Below are positions 1 to 8,145 of a stretch of DNA of 64,000 bases, in pieces; position 1 is the first letter of the stretch; every line of letters starts with the position of its first letter. The stretch is from contig NZ_JABBGJ010000001.1 of the NCBI RefSeq assembly GCF_012927345.1, positions 1-64,000 on the forward strand, read 5' to 3'. The translations under genes and the position numbers were made by a program. Origin of the DNA: Paraburkholderia polaris (GTDB taxonomy: Bacteria; Pseudomonadota; Gammaproteobacteria; Burkholderiales; Burkholderiaceae). The notes below the pieces were generated by a model. That model had not been told where the DNA came from. It worked only from the letters and a program-made list of their open reading frames with translations, and did no database searches.

Positions 1-438
1 CGCAGCCTCACGGGTAGCAAAACCGGCCTGCTGCCGGGGGCCGGACTTTTTGCAAGGAACAACATGACGATCGCTGTCGATCCGCGTACGGACGAGTTAT
101 TCGTCTACAACCAGACCGCGGACGTGACGCAGATCCAGGTGAGCGTTTTCGCCGCCAAGGCGAACGGCGACGTGCCGCCGGTACGGACAATCAGCGGTCC
201 AGCCACGGGAATCACTGGCTCTGGCTTGCCGGGAAACAAGATCGCCATCTCCTCGGACGGGCGGCTCCTTGATGCCGAGCCGAACCTGCGCATTCTCGCA
301 TTCGCGCCGGGAGCAAGGGGGAATGTGGCGCCGTCTCAGGTCATCGAGGACTCCACCCCCGGTCCAGTCACCCTGGGCGGGATCGCGGTCCGGTCGAGAG
401 GAGGCCGGCAACATGATGGAAATGACGATGATCAATGA
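1..438 (+). CDS. C-terminal part of a repeat-type (propeller-like) protein, 5' end outside the window
   Basis: The reading frame is open from the first base, so the true start lies upstream; the ATG at 64 is internal. The visible 145 residues contain two repeats of the type 'VFAAKANGDVPPVRTISGP' and 'LAFAPGARGNVAPSQVI', each a beta-strand ending in an aliphatic stretch followed by a Gly-Asp/Asn-Val-x-Pro turn. This pattern is common in secreted NHL- or SMP-30-like beta-propeller proteins of Burkholderiaceae. The C-terminus is a short polar tail (HDGNDDDQ). No catalytic residues can be assigned. A surface or periplasmic binding role is only an inference from the family. Confidence 0.6.
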   Translation, partial: RSLTGSKTGLLPGAGLFARNNMTIAVDPRTDELFVYNQTADVTQIQVSVFAAKANGDVPPVRTISGPATGITGSGLPGNKIAISSDGRLLDAEPNLRILAFAPGARGNVAPSQVIEDSTPGPVTLGGIAVRSRGGRQHDGNDDDQ

Positions 439-845
439 AACGGACGAAGCTGGTGGCAAATAATCCGATCAAACTTAGGCCTCTGGCAACGAACGGCCGC
501 TTTGGGTAAATCTGAAGGTCTGTTCAGGGTCGGCTACGGTCCGATACGTGGCCTGCGAGTTCACGCATGCGGGACGTTGGGCAAGCTTCGGCCAACTTCA
601 GTCATCCGGACCGACGCTGCGATTGCCAACAATCAGGCGCCGGTTGCAGAAAAAGGCGGCAGTCAGAAATCGCGTAATACATAAACCAGCATATGTCGCT
701 GAACTGGTTGCACTGGTGTGCCATGGTTACGAAGGGTGAGTCGTTCAGTCAAACAACGACACGGGGCCCATCATGAAGCATTTGCATATTGCACTGGCGG
801 ACCGGCAGCTAACAAATTAGCGCAGTGCGGCACAGCGCAAGCCGC
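439..845. other. Intergenic, no gene recognised
   Basis: About 400 bases between the first gene and the convergent epimerase gene. Only short open frames with no recognisable product occur. A 16-codon frame from the ATG at about 773 begins MKHLHIALAD and then stops; it could be a scrap of a lost gene, but nothing supports translation. Confidence 0.4.
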
Positions 846-1853
846 TCAAGCCGCATTACCCAGGCACCCGATCCCGACCAGCGTGGCTTCGACGGCGGCA
901 TCGAGCGGCGTATGCGGCTCGCCGCCGAGCGTTGCGACAAGCCGCGCATTGTCGAGCCGGATCGGCTCACGCCACAGATAGCGCATCTCCAGCATTTCGC
1001 GCAGCGTCGTCACGAAAGGCGCGGCCGCATAGACCAGCATCCATGGAAAGCGGCGCTGGCGTGGCTGCCCGCCGTGCTGGCGCACCACCCGGCAGATAGC
1101 GTCGGCCATCTGCGTGCCGTCGGCGTCCCAGTGACCACCAAAATGAAAAGTCGAGAACGGCGGCAGCGACGCCCGCCGCTCGATCAGAGCGAGCATGGTG
1201 CGCGCCACGTCTGGAACATAGGCCCACTGATGCCCCACGCCGGGTTGCCCAGGCAGCCGTACGACATTGACCGGTCGACCAGCCTGCACGAGCCCTTGGG
1301 CGAACCAGCTATTGCCGGTAAGACGCGGGCCGAAGAAATCGCCAGCCCGGACGACGATCGTGTGCACACCCTGTGACACCGCCGCTTGCAACTGCCGCTC
1401 CAGCTCGACGCGGATCACTCCCTTGCGGGTTCGCGGCCGCTGTGGCTGGTCCTCGACCAGCGTCGGGAACGCATCCGGCCCATAGTTGTACACCGTGCCC
1501 GGCAACACGATCGTCGCGCCTGCGGCCTGCGCCGCTGCGATGGTGTTGCCGATCATGGGCAGCACGAGCTTGGCCCAGTTCCGGTAGCCCGGCGGATTCA
1601 CCGCATGGACGATCACCGCGCAGCCGCGCGCAGCACGCATCACCGACGCCCGATCCACGGCGTCGCCCTGCTGCCAGTCGATGCCATCGCCAGCGCGCGC
1701 CACCTGCGCCGCCCGACGATGCAGTGCGCGCACCTGCCAGCCAGCTTCGCGCAGCTGACGCGCAACTTCGCCGCCGATTCCGCCTGTCGCGCCCAGCACG
1801 AGCGCCAGCTTGTCCTGCTGCCCCTGCTGCAGGGGAAGTGTGGTTGTCGCCAT
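846..1853 (-). CDS. NAD(P)-dependent epimerase/dehydratase family protein
   Basis: A 335-residue extended short-chain dehydrogenase. The N-terminal Rossmann motif is LVLGATGGIGGEVARQL (GxxGxxG), followed by a beta-strand and the ALHRR cofactor-binding turn. A YNYGPDAFP segment lies where these enzymes carry their Tyr, and a VRAGDFFGP segment matches the substrate-domain signature of NAD-epimerases. The start at 1853 (MATTTLPLQQG) is preferred over the longer frame to 1913 because the extra 20 residues are not family-like. The gene is divergent from a LysR regulator with about 100 bp between them, a usual arrangement for a regulator and its target. The substrate cannot be told; a nucleotide sugar or small ketone/aldehyde are both possible. 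Confidence 0.8.
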   Translation of the reverse strand: MATTTLPLQQGQQDKLALVLGATGGIGGEVARQLREAGWQVRALHRRAAQVARAGDGIDWQQGDAVDRASVMRAARGCAVIVHAVNPPGYRNWAKLVLPMIGNTIAAAQAAGATIVLPGTVYNYGPDAFPTLVEDQPQRPRTRKGVIRVELERQLQAAVSQGVHTIVVRAGDFFGPRLTGNSWFAQGLVQAGRPVNVVRLPGQPGVGHQWAYVPDVARTMLALIERRASLPPFSTFHFGGHWDADGTQMADAICRVVRQHGGQPRQRRFPWMLVYAAAPFVTTLREMLEMRYLWREPIRLDNARLVATLGGEPHTPLDAAVEATLVGIGCLGNAA

Positions 1854-1944
1854 GTCGAGCCTCCGTATCGCTCTGATTGAATCCATGGCGTCATTGTGCT
1901 GTCGTTGTCGCACATAATAAATTACCGAGCACAGGCGATCTGAT

Positions 1945-1958
1945 ATACATTTATGTAT
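1945..1958. promoter_or_regulatory. Perfect palindrome at the LysR start
   Basis: ATACATTTATGTAT is a perfect 14-base inverted repeat lying between the divergent epimerase and LysR genes. It overlaps the first two bases of the LysR start codon. It could be an autoregulatory operator, but this is inference from position and symmetry alone. Confidence 0.35.
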
Positions 1959-2868
1959 GGCAGCAAATCTGAATTGGGAACTCTATCGGACGTTTCTCGC
2001 CGTACTGACCGAAGGCTCGCTTTCGGGGGCGGCGCGCGCGCTTGGCATCACGCAGCCGACGGCGGGACGGCATATCGAAGCTCTGGAAACGACGTTCGGT
2101 CAGTCGCTTTTCACCCGTTCACAGACTGGCCTGCTACCGACCGAAGCGGCTACGGCGCTGCGCGGTCACGTCGAAGCGATGAGCAACGCCGCGGCAGCGC
2201 TGGAGCGTACGGCGTCCGCCAGAGACAAAGAGATGCGCGGCGTGGTGAGAATTTCCGCGAGCGAAGTGATCGGCGTCGAGGTGCTGCCATCCGTGATCGC
2301 GCAGTTGCGGCGTGCGCATCGCGGAATCGTGATCGAGCTGGTAACGACCAATCGCCTGCAGGATCTGCTGCAACGTGAGGCGGATATCGCGATACGTATG
2401 ACGCGACCTGCACAGGACATGCTGATTGCACGGCGCGTCGGCGCAATCGAAGTAGGACTGCATGCGCGCGACGATTACCTCGCCGCGTTCGGGACGCCAA
2501 CCTCCCCCGACGAGCTCGCGCACCACGCACTGATCGGCTTCGACGACATCACCCCGTACCTGCGCACCGCAACGAAAGCATTTCCGGCGTGGCGACGCGA
2601 GGCGTTCTCGATCCGCGCCGGCAGTGATCTCGCTCAGCTTGCTATGATCCGTGCAGGCTGCGGCATCGGCTTCTGCCAGACCAACGTGGCACGGCGCGAC
2701 CCGCGGCTTGTGCAGGTACTGGCGCAAGCCTGCACATTGACGCTCGATACATGGATTGCGATGCACGAGGGTCTGCGCGGCAATCCGCACTGCAACGCGG
2801 TGTTCAACGCCCTCGCCGACGGGTTGAGGACATATGCGGTCGGGGGTGGAGCAATTCCTGCAGCGTGA
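1957..2868 (+). CDS. LysR-family transcriptional regulator
   Basis: 303 residues, typical LysR length. The N-terminal winged helix-turn-helix reads LNWELYRTFLAVLTEGSL then GAARALGITQPTAGRHI (about residues 5-40). It is followed by the linker helix and a periplasmic-binding-like effector domain beginning at VVRISASEVIGVEVLP (about residue 92). The gene is divergent from the NAD-epimerase at 846-1853, which is its most likely target. The variant HTH (QPTAGRHIEALE) is the kind seen in LysR proteins that control oxidoreductase neighbours in proteobacteria. The ligand is unknown. Confidence 0.88.
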   Translation: MAANLNWELYRTFLAVLTEGSLSGAARALGITQPTAGRHIEALETTFGQSLFTRSQTGLLPTEAATALRGHVEAMSNAAAALERTASARDKEMRGVVRISASEVIGVEVLPSVIAQLRRAHRGIVIELVTTNRLQDLLQREADIAIRMTRPAQDMLIARRVGAIEVGLHARDDYLAAFGTPTSPDELAHHALIGFDDITPYLRTATKAFPAWRREAFSIRAGSDLAQLAMIRAGCGIGFCQTNVARRDPRLVQVLAQACTLTLDTWIAMHEGLRGNPHCNAVFNALADGLRTYAVGGGAIPAA

Positions 2869-2901
2869 CTGCTATTCTGCACCGGGGTCTAGTGCGTAAC
2901 C

Positions 2902-4479
2902 TCATGCGGCGACATCGTCGCGCGCACACTGTCCCACGAGTGCCTTTCTGTCGATCTTGCCGTTCACTGTAAGCGGGAACGCATCGATGACAACGATCCG
3001 TTGCGGCATCGCGTAGACCGGCAAGCGCTGCCGGCACGCCCGCAGAACAAGCGCGGTCTCAACCTGGGGATTCGTCACGAAAGCGACGAGGCCGGTGGCG
3101 CGCCCGACTTCGTCGAGCGGCCAGGGGACAACCGCGCACAGCGCAGCATCGCTGGACGCTCGCACGACATGTTCGACTTCTTCTAACTCGATCCGGTTGC
3201 CGCGAATCTTTACCTGCGTATCGAGACGTCCCTGAAACACGATTCCGTGCCGCGCCGTTTCGCGCGCGGCGTCGCAGGATCGATACCAGCGATGCGCAGA
3301 CAGACCCGGATAAGTCCTGGCAATGAACCTTCTATTGCCGGGTTCGTCAGTCGACAGATAGCCGCCGGCAAGCTGCGGGCCACCAATCAGCAATTCGCCC
3401 GTCTGCTCCGCAGCGACCGGTTCGAGCTCGGCATTCACGATCATTAGTTCCACCCCTGGGAGCGCCCAGCCCAGCGGGATGACCGCGTGCTGCGGGTCGT
3501 CCAGGAATTCGGTAGTCACCTCGAAGCACGTGCTGGCGATGGTCGCTTCAGTCGGTCCGTACATGTGCAGGAGCCGGCCATTCGGCGCGGCCCGCATCCA
3601 CGCCTGCGCCAGCGAGCGAGGCAACGGCTCGCCGCCGAACAACGACACTCGAAGATTGGGGAATGCACCCGGTGTCAGCTTGCGCATTTGCTGCATGAAG
3701 CCAGCTGCTGAAGGCACGCTATTCCAATGCGTAATCTGGTGAGTCTGGATGAAGCCCGCGTTATAGACGGGATCGACGGTTTCAGGCACGTACAGGCAGC
3801 CCCCGTTTGCCCAGCAGACGAACATGTCGTGCACGGACGGATCGAAGCTCAGCTCGCATAGCTGCACATAACGCGCATCGCGCACTTTATCCACCAGTTG
3901 CAATTGGCCCTTCACATACGCATCGGCATTCGCATGCGTGATCGGCACGCCCTTCGGCTCTCCCGTCGAGCCCGACGTAAAGAGTAGGTAAGCGACGTCG
4001 TGCACGGAGCCCTGATGCTGCACATGCGGCGCGGCCGGCAGCGGCGAAATAGCGGGGGCAGCGGAGGGCAGATGCGATCCGTCCGCGTCTTCGTCGAGCA
4101 GGAAAATTTGGGGGCTTTCGTCGACTAAGGACAGCACTTCATCGAGCGACGCGGCGCAACGCCGATCGACCAGCATCAACGGCGCACCGGATCGCTTGAT
4201 GATGGCTGCGATCCGCGTAGCCGGCATCTTTGGGCTGAGTGGCACATAGGCCATACCGGCGTCGAGAATTCCCAGCACGCCAGCATAGGCGGCGACGCTG
4301 CGATGTCCAAACAGCAAACATCGGCCCGTGTTGCCGCTCCGTGCAAGCGCCGTCAGTCCCGCAGACACGCGACGTGCCCGAGTTTCCATTTCGCTGTAGC
4401 TGTAGAGACGGTCATCGACCCATAACGCAGGGCTGTCCGGCTGGTTCGTAGCAGAATCGAAGAAGTAGGATTGCAACAT
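2902..4479 (-). CDS. Stand-alone amino-acid adenylation (AMP-binding) enzyme
   Basis: A 525-residue ANL-superfamily enzyme of the NRPS adenylation type. Core motifs are present in order: A3 P-loop LLFTSGSTGEPKG (about 165-177), A5 YGPTEATIASTC, GELLIGGPQLAGGY, the hinge region GRLDTQVKIRGNRIELEEVE, and the C-terminal catalytic Lys in LTVNGKIDRKAL. It should activate a carboxylic acid, probably an amino acid, to the acyl-AMP. No carrier (PCP) or condensation domain follows, so it must load a partner in trans or act as a free-standing ligase. The ATG at 4479 has a GGAG eight bases upstream and is preferred over a GTG at 4500. The gene sits 36 bp downstream of a DUF6875 gene in the same direction. 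The substrate is unknown. Confidence 0.85.
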   Translation of the reverse strand: MLQSYFFDSATNQPDSPALWVDDRLYSYSEMETRARRVSAGLTALARSGNTGRCLLFGHRSVAAYAGVLGILDAGMAYVPLSPKMPATRIAAIIKRSGAPLMLVDRRCAASLDEVLSLVDESPQIFLLDEDADGSHLPSAAPAISPLPAAPHVQHQGSVHDVAYLLFTSGSTGEPKGVPITHANADAYVKGQLQLVDKVRDARYVQLCELSFDPSVHDMFVCWANGGCLYVPETVDPVYNAGFIQTHQITHWNSVPSAAGFMQQMRKLTPGAFPNLRVSLFGGEPLPRSLAQAWMRAAPNGRLLHMYGPTEATIASTCFEVTTEFLDDPQHAVIPLGWALPGVELMIVNAELEPVAAEQTGELLIGGPQLAGGYLSTDEPGNRRFIARTYPGLSAHRWYRSCDAARETARHGIVFQGRLDTQVKIRGNRIELEEVEHVVRASSDAALCAVVPWPLDEVGRATGLVAFVTNPQVETALVLRACRQRLPVYAMPQRIVVIDAFPLTVNGKIDRKALVGQCARDDVAA

Positions 4480-4515
4480 CTGACCGACTCCGTAGCACAC
4501 AAATTTTGACCATTT

Positions 4516-5301
4516 TTAGCGAGTACCGCTCCGCTGCCGCAAGTCGCCTGCATGCGGCGCAACGACATCTTCATTCCTAAGCAATTGAGACTTGAGTTCT
4601 TCGATACGATCTTTTATGCGAGCCGCTTCGCTCGGCGGCAACAGATTGCCCACGCCGTGCAGATAGCATTCGAGTTCGTGGATGCGAATGCCGAGCGCCC
4701 CTGATGGACGGTCAATGAATAAAATATCGTGCAACGCGATCGACCGAATGACAAAAATCGGCACATCGGATCGCATAGCGCAAATCCTTTCCGAGTGAGC
4801 ACCGCGAACGGCGCTTAGCGGATGGAATTCGCCAAGCATCAATCCAGCGTTCATATAATGCGGCTTCAATATCGAGTGAGCGCAGTCTATGAACTTGTAG
4901 TACGACTCCGGCCGAAGATTTCTTGGAAAGATGCACAGCGATAGCAGATCCGAGCGCCCCGACATGTTCCCGGCAACTTTGTTAAAAAAGGATGTCATGC
5001 GCATCATGACGTCGGTAAATACATCGAAGCTCATCTCGCCGACATCCAATGCACAGAAATGAATTGCCGTCGCTTCGTGGGCGGCCTGCGCAAACGGGCA
5101 AACCGCCCCCTTGCGCCCCAAATCGGGATGCGGTTGCATGATGAACCTTTCGATCCACGCGAGTCCGGTCGCGAAAGTCGCGCGAAGAGACGCGTCCGAA
5201 ATCGAGTCGATTTCGGTGGACGGGCATATCGACCGCTCTATTTCCAGGAGCGCTCTGGTCGTCGCCCCTTGTATTAAGCCGACGTCACTAATATCTGTCA
5301 T
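4516..5301 (-). CDS. DUF6875-like protein, probable partner of the adenylation enzyme
   Basis: A 261-residue soluble protein. The segment FIMQPHPDLGRKGAVCPF (about residues 53-70) matches my memory of the conserved start of DUF6875, a family found beside NRPS-like and other biosynthetic genes; no biochemical role is known to me. Other visible features are two Cys in the first half (CPF, HFCALD), FPRNLRPESYYKF, and a C-terminal helix rich in charged residues (AARIKDRIEELKSQLL) that may form a short coiled coil. The ATG at 5301 has GAGG eight bases upstream. It precedes the adenylation gene by 36 bp, so the two are probably one operon. The family assignment is from motif recall only. Confidence 0.6.
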   Translation of the reverse strand: MTDISDVGLIQGATTRALLEIERSICPSTEIDSISDASLRATFATGLAWIERFIMQPHPDLGRKGAVCPFAQAAHEATAIHFCALDVGEMSFDVFTDVMMRMTSFFNKVAGNMSGRSDLLSLCIFPRNLRPESYYKFIDCAHSILKPHYMNAGLMLGEFHPLSAVRGAHSERICAMRSDVPIFVIRSIALHDILFIDRPSGALGIRIHELECYLHGVGNLLPPSEAARIKDRIEELKSQLLRNEDVVAPHAGDLRQRSGTR

Positions 5302-6245
5302 TTTCCGGTCCTCGATTAATATGGATCAAGGTTGCTTCTGAGACGCATGCCGGCGAGCTATCGCCTGTCCCTGCGATGCGTCGCCATGACCGCATGGCAA
5401 GTCGAAGTATTGACGCCGAACCGGTCTTCGAACGGACTCGTGGCGAGTGAAGTCAGGCGCACGTTCCAGCGGTGTGCCAGCTCCATGGCCTTCGCTAGCC
5501 CATTCGCGCGCCCCGTCAACAGCCGGAGCCCCTTACGGGGCTGCGGATCGCACGCCAGTCCATCCGATTCGATCCGGAATGGAGAGCGAGCCAGAAATGT
5601 TTGATGCCTTTAAGCACGCGTGGAATGCTGCGCTGTGCTTGAGTCACAACATTATTGATGTCTATTGGTCTGGTCTGTGCGTCACCGAACTTAACTCGTC
5701 TGAAGAAACGATGTCCGGACGGGGTGAGTCTGCGCAGGGGAGATCAGGCGGGAAGATTGGCTGGCAGCGATCGCCGCTGCCAAGCTCAAGATGCAACGCC
5801 GCTGATCTGCATGGTTTCGACAACGGCCACGCCGACGGCAACCAGGACGGTGGGACGGACGCGTCCGCTTTGGGGCCATTCACGGTCAATTGCCCAAAAT
5901 GGCCGAAAGGCTGTTGAGGGTCGACTGCATATTCGTTGAAGTTGGACTTGGGCATTCGGTGCCGCGGCATGGCGGACGTCCGGTCAGCGGCAGTTTGCGT
6001 ATAGGCCAACGCTGATGGACGCATGGCGACTTCGGCCGAACACTACCCACCCTCGTCCTACCACCCCTTATCCGTTCGGCCAAATCAAACATTTAGCCTA
6101 CAAGGTTGAATGCAACCCACGTGGCCTCGCTTATAATTATCAAGCCGTCGGGAAACACCCAGCGGCCGGGTTTAGCAGCCCGTCGTCGAAAACCGCACAC
6201 CCGCTCACGCGGGGCGTGCGTCTACCTCTGCACGTCTATATTTCT
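5302..6245. other. Long non-coding stretch, no gene recognised
   Basis: About 940 bases with several open frames whose translations have no family-like pattern. A perfect hairpin AGCCCC-TTAC-GGGGCT lies near 5527-5542 without a T-tract. The region looks like decayed sequence plus the upstream part of the leader of the orphan gene at 6381. Confidence 0.4.
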
Positions 6246-6345
6246 ATGGGCGGGCCGTGGTGGGGAGCCGCAAGGCTCGCCGGTTTGTTTTCGACCCGGT
6301 CTGCTAACCTGCTACGTGCCCGCTCACCCACTACCCAAGCGAGTG
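6246..6345 (+). ncRNA. Structured leader resembling the C4 antisense RNA family (candidate)
   Basis: A GC-rich leader with the hairpin GAGCC-GCAA-GGCTC (6265-6278), a GNRA tetraloop on a 5-bp stem. It is followed by CGCCGGTTTGTTTTCGACCCG and CTGCTAACCTGC. This order (a short GNRA hairpin, CCGGTTT, then a CTGCTAACCTGC/CACCC segment) resembles the C4-type leaders of P1/P4-like phages and their bacterial relatives. It ends about 40 bp before the ATG of the 154-residue gene. The assignment rests on remembered pattern; a covariance-model search would settle it. Confidence 0.4.
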
Positions 6346-6380
6346 TCGGGCGATCCAGGAAGTACCAGGGAGATCGCACC

Positions 6381-6845
6381 ATGAGCAAGTCCACCAAAAA
6401 TCAACCCGCTTCACGTCCACCTGTCGACGCACTCCAGTACGAAAAGCTCGCTCTGTCGGCATTCCATTTATCCGACCGGCACCTGGATCAACTGGACACC
6501 TTGATCACACTTGTGTCCTCGATATGTAGGAATCCTTCCATCACGATCGAAGAAAGACGGCGTCGTCAGACGCTCCTTGAATTGCTGGTCGACACGATGG
6601 AGCAGTATCAACAGGAACTCGAATGCGACCGCGAGTTGTACCAGGTAATCGCACTCGACGCGAAGGGCGTTGCGCACAGCCGCATCACGGCACGCCAAGC
6701 GGCAAACCTGCTTGCAGAGGCGTCGCAGAGAGCGAAAGAACCCGTAGCCACCGCAAACGCGCCAGAGCGCGAAAGCCCGTCATCGGAAAGTGCCGCAGCG
6801 TTGAATGCCGACGCCGTCCTGCGACCGGTTGTCGCCACACACTAG
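6381..6845 (+). CDS. Orphan 154-residue protein behind a C4-like leader
   Basis: The ATG at 6381 follows GGGAGATCGCACC. The protein is soluble and largely helical: ALSAFHLSDRHLDQLDTLI, a Cys in SSICRNPSI, then TIEERRRRQTLLELLVDTMEQ and an Ala-rich C-terminal third. There are no membrane segments or catalytic motifs. The middle of the gene (about 6476-6535) is matched closely by a decayed copy at 11826-11925 that carries a stop codon, so the gene belongs to a family duplicated within this genome. The leader suggests post-transcriptional control of the kind seen in phage-derived genes. Function not recognised. Confidence 0.65.
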   Translation: MSKSTKNQPASRPPVDALQYEKLALSAFHLSDRHLDQLDTLITLVSSICRNPSITIEERRRRQTLLELLVDTMEQYQQELECDRELYQVIALDAKGVAHSRITARQAANLLAEASQRAKEPVATANAPERESPSSESAAALNADAVLRPVVATH

Positions 6846-7029
6846 GCGATCAGGAAGGGCCACCGAGTGGCACGATGGCCCATCCGAATCGTTCGGAGAT
6901 TCGTGCACTGAGACGACTGTCGTCCGTCTCAGTGCGGACATCAAAGACGCTCAGCCGGAGCGAAGAATGGCCGCTTTCATCCTGAGTCAATCACGGAAGG
7001 CTGAGCCAACTCGAAAACATACGGAGCCC

Positions 7030-7908
7030 TTAGTCAGCCAGCGCCGCGAGCAATTGATTCTTGACGATCGCGGTGGCCAGCGGCTGCCGCCCGAATTCAT
7101 ACCAGCCGATGTGCCGGCGCCACGCCGTGCCCGGAATCGGCTTCACCGACAGTAGCGGGTCCTCGTCCCAGGCGGCGTGCCGCAAACGCGGCACGATCGA
7201 CACGCCCACGTTCTGTCGCACCAGATCCGCAATCGCGGCGATCGAGTTCATTTCCAGAATCGGGTTGACCTCGACGCGCAGCCGCCGAAGCAGGCTCGCC
7301 ACATGGGTACCTGTCAGCGAGGTAGCTTCGAAGCCGATGAACGGGTGACGCTTCAGCAGTGAGGTCACCGGCACATCGGCCGGCGCGATCGCAGGATTGA
7401 CCAGCAGTACCAGTGGCTCATCGTAAAGCCGCTCCCACGACTCGGGTAGCGTGGTCGCCCGGGGCTCGCTGACGATCACCGCCGCATCGATCTCCCCAGC
7501 GCGCACCTGGCGCGCCAGTTCGGCGCTGTCGCCGTGGGCGAGGCGCACCTTCAGGCCGGGGTAGGAAACCTTCAGCCGGATCACGTTGGCCGCCAGAAAA
7601 CCCATCGACGACACGGTCGAGCCGATCGTAATCGAACCTTCAATGCTGGTTTCGTCGGCCACGCCGCGCAACAGCGAATCGTACGCGGCCACCACCGTGC
7701 GCGCCTGCTCGATGATCGAGCGGCCGGCATCGTTCAACTGGATGCTGCGCCCGCTGCGGTCGAATAACTGACGCTGGCACACGCGCTCCAGCGTGCGCAT
7801 CTGCGCGCCGACAGCGGCGTGCGTGAGCGCCATGCGATCGGCGGCCGCCGCCATGGTCCCATGTTTCTCGATGGCGAGAAACGTCCGCAGCATTCGAATT
7901 TCACTCAT
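7030..7908 (-). CDS. LysR-family transcriptional regulator
   Basis: 292 residues. The start is the ATG at 7908 (MSEIRMLRTFLAIEKHGT). The upstream extension of the same frame is antisense to the neighbouring gene and is not coding. The HTH is MAAAADRMALTHAAVGAQM, followed by the linker LERVCQRQLFDRSGRSIQL and a substrate-binding domain starting GSITIGSTVSSMGF. The gene is divergent from the C45-peptidase operon (start 8146), which it most likely controls. An AT-rich 7-bp inverted repeat lies between them. The inducer is probably the compound taken up or hydrolysed by that operon. Confidence 0.88.
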   Translation of the reverse strand: MSEIRMLRTFLAIEKHGTMAAAADRMALTHAAVGAQMRTLERVCQRQLFDRSGRSIQLNDAGRSIIEQARTVVAAYDSLLRGVADETSIEGSITIGSTVSSMGFLAANVIRLKVSYPGLKVRLAHGDSAELARQVRAGEIDAAVIVSEPRATTLPESWERLYDEPLVLLVNPAIAPADVPVTSLLKRHPFIGFEATSLTGTHVASLLRRLRVEVNPILEMNSIAAIADLVRQNVGVSIVPRLRHAAWDEDPLLSVKPIPGTAWRRHIGWYEFGRQPLATAIVKNQLLAALAD

Positions 7909-7999
7909 GCGGGATCTCCTCCAAGGCCTCCGGGACGTACACGGATTGCGCGATTTTTCGCGGTTTCTCCAGGTCGCATGATCGCACGAAACGAAAAAA

Positions 8000-8022
8000 T
8001 TTCTTTCCTTTCGGTAAAGAAA
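8000..8022. promoter_or_regulatory. Inverted repeat between LysR and its divergent operon
   Basis: TTTCTTT (8000-8006) and AAAGAAA (8016-8022) form a perfect inverted repeat with a 9-base spacer. It lies inside an AT-rich block that contrasts with the surrounding high-GC DNA. The position 120 bp before the operon start is right for a LysR binding site. Confidence 0.4.
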
Positions 8023-8145
8023 ATAACGCTTTTTATTTTGTTTGTGGCCCGTGAGAATCGATTTGTCACGAATCAAGCCGGCAACGTCAGCGCGAGTCCA
8101 GCTCAGCCTGACGTCTTCGGCGTAGCCACGGTAAGGGTTCTCACA

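Noticed and set aside
5527..5542. A hairpin AGCCCC-TTAC-GGGGCT as terminator of the adenylation operon
   Set aside because: It lies upstream of that operon's first gene and has no T-tract on either strand.
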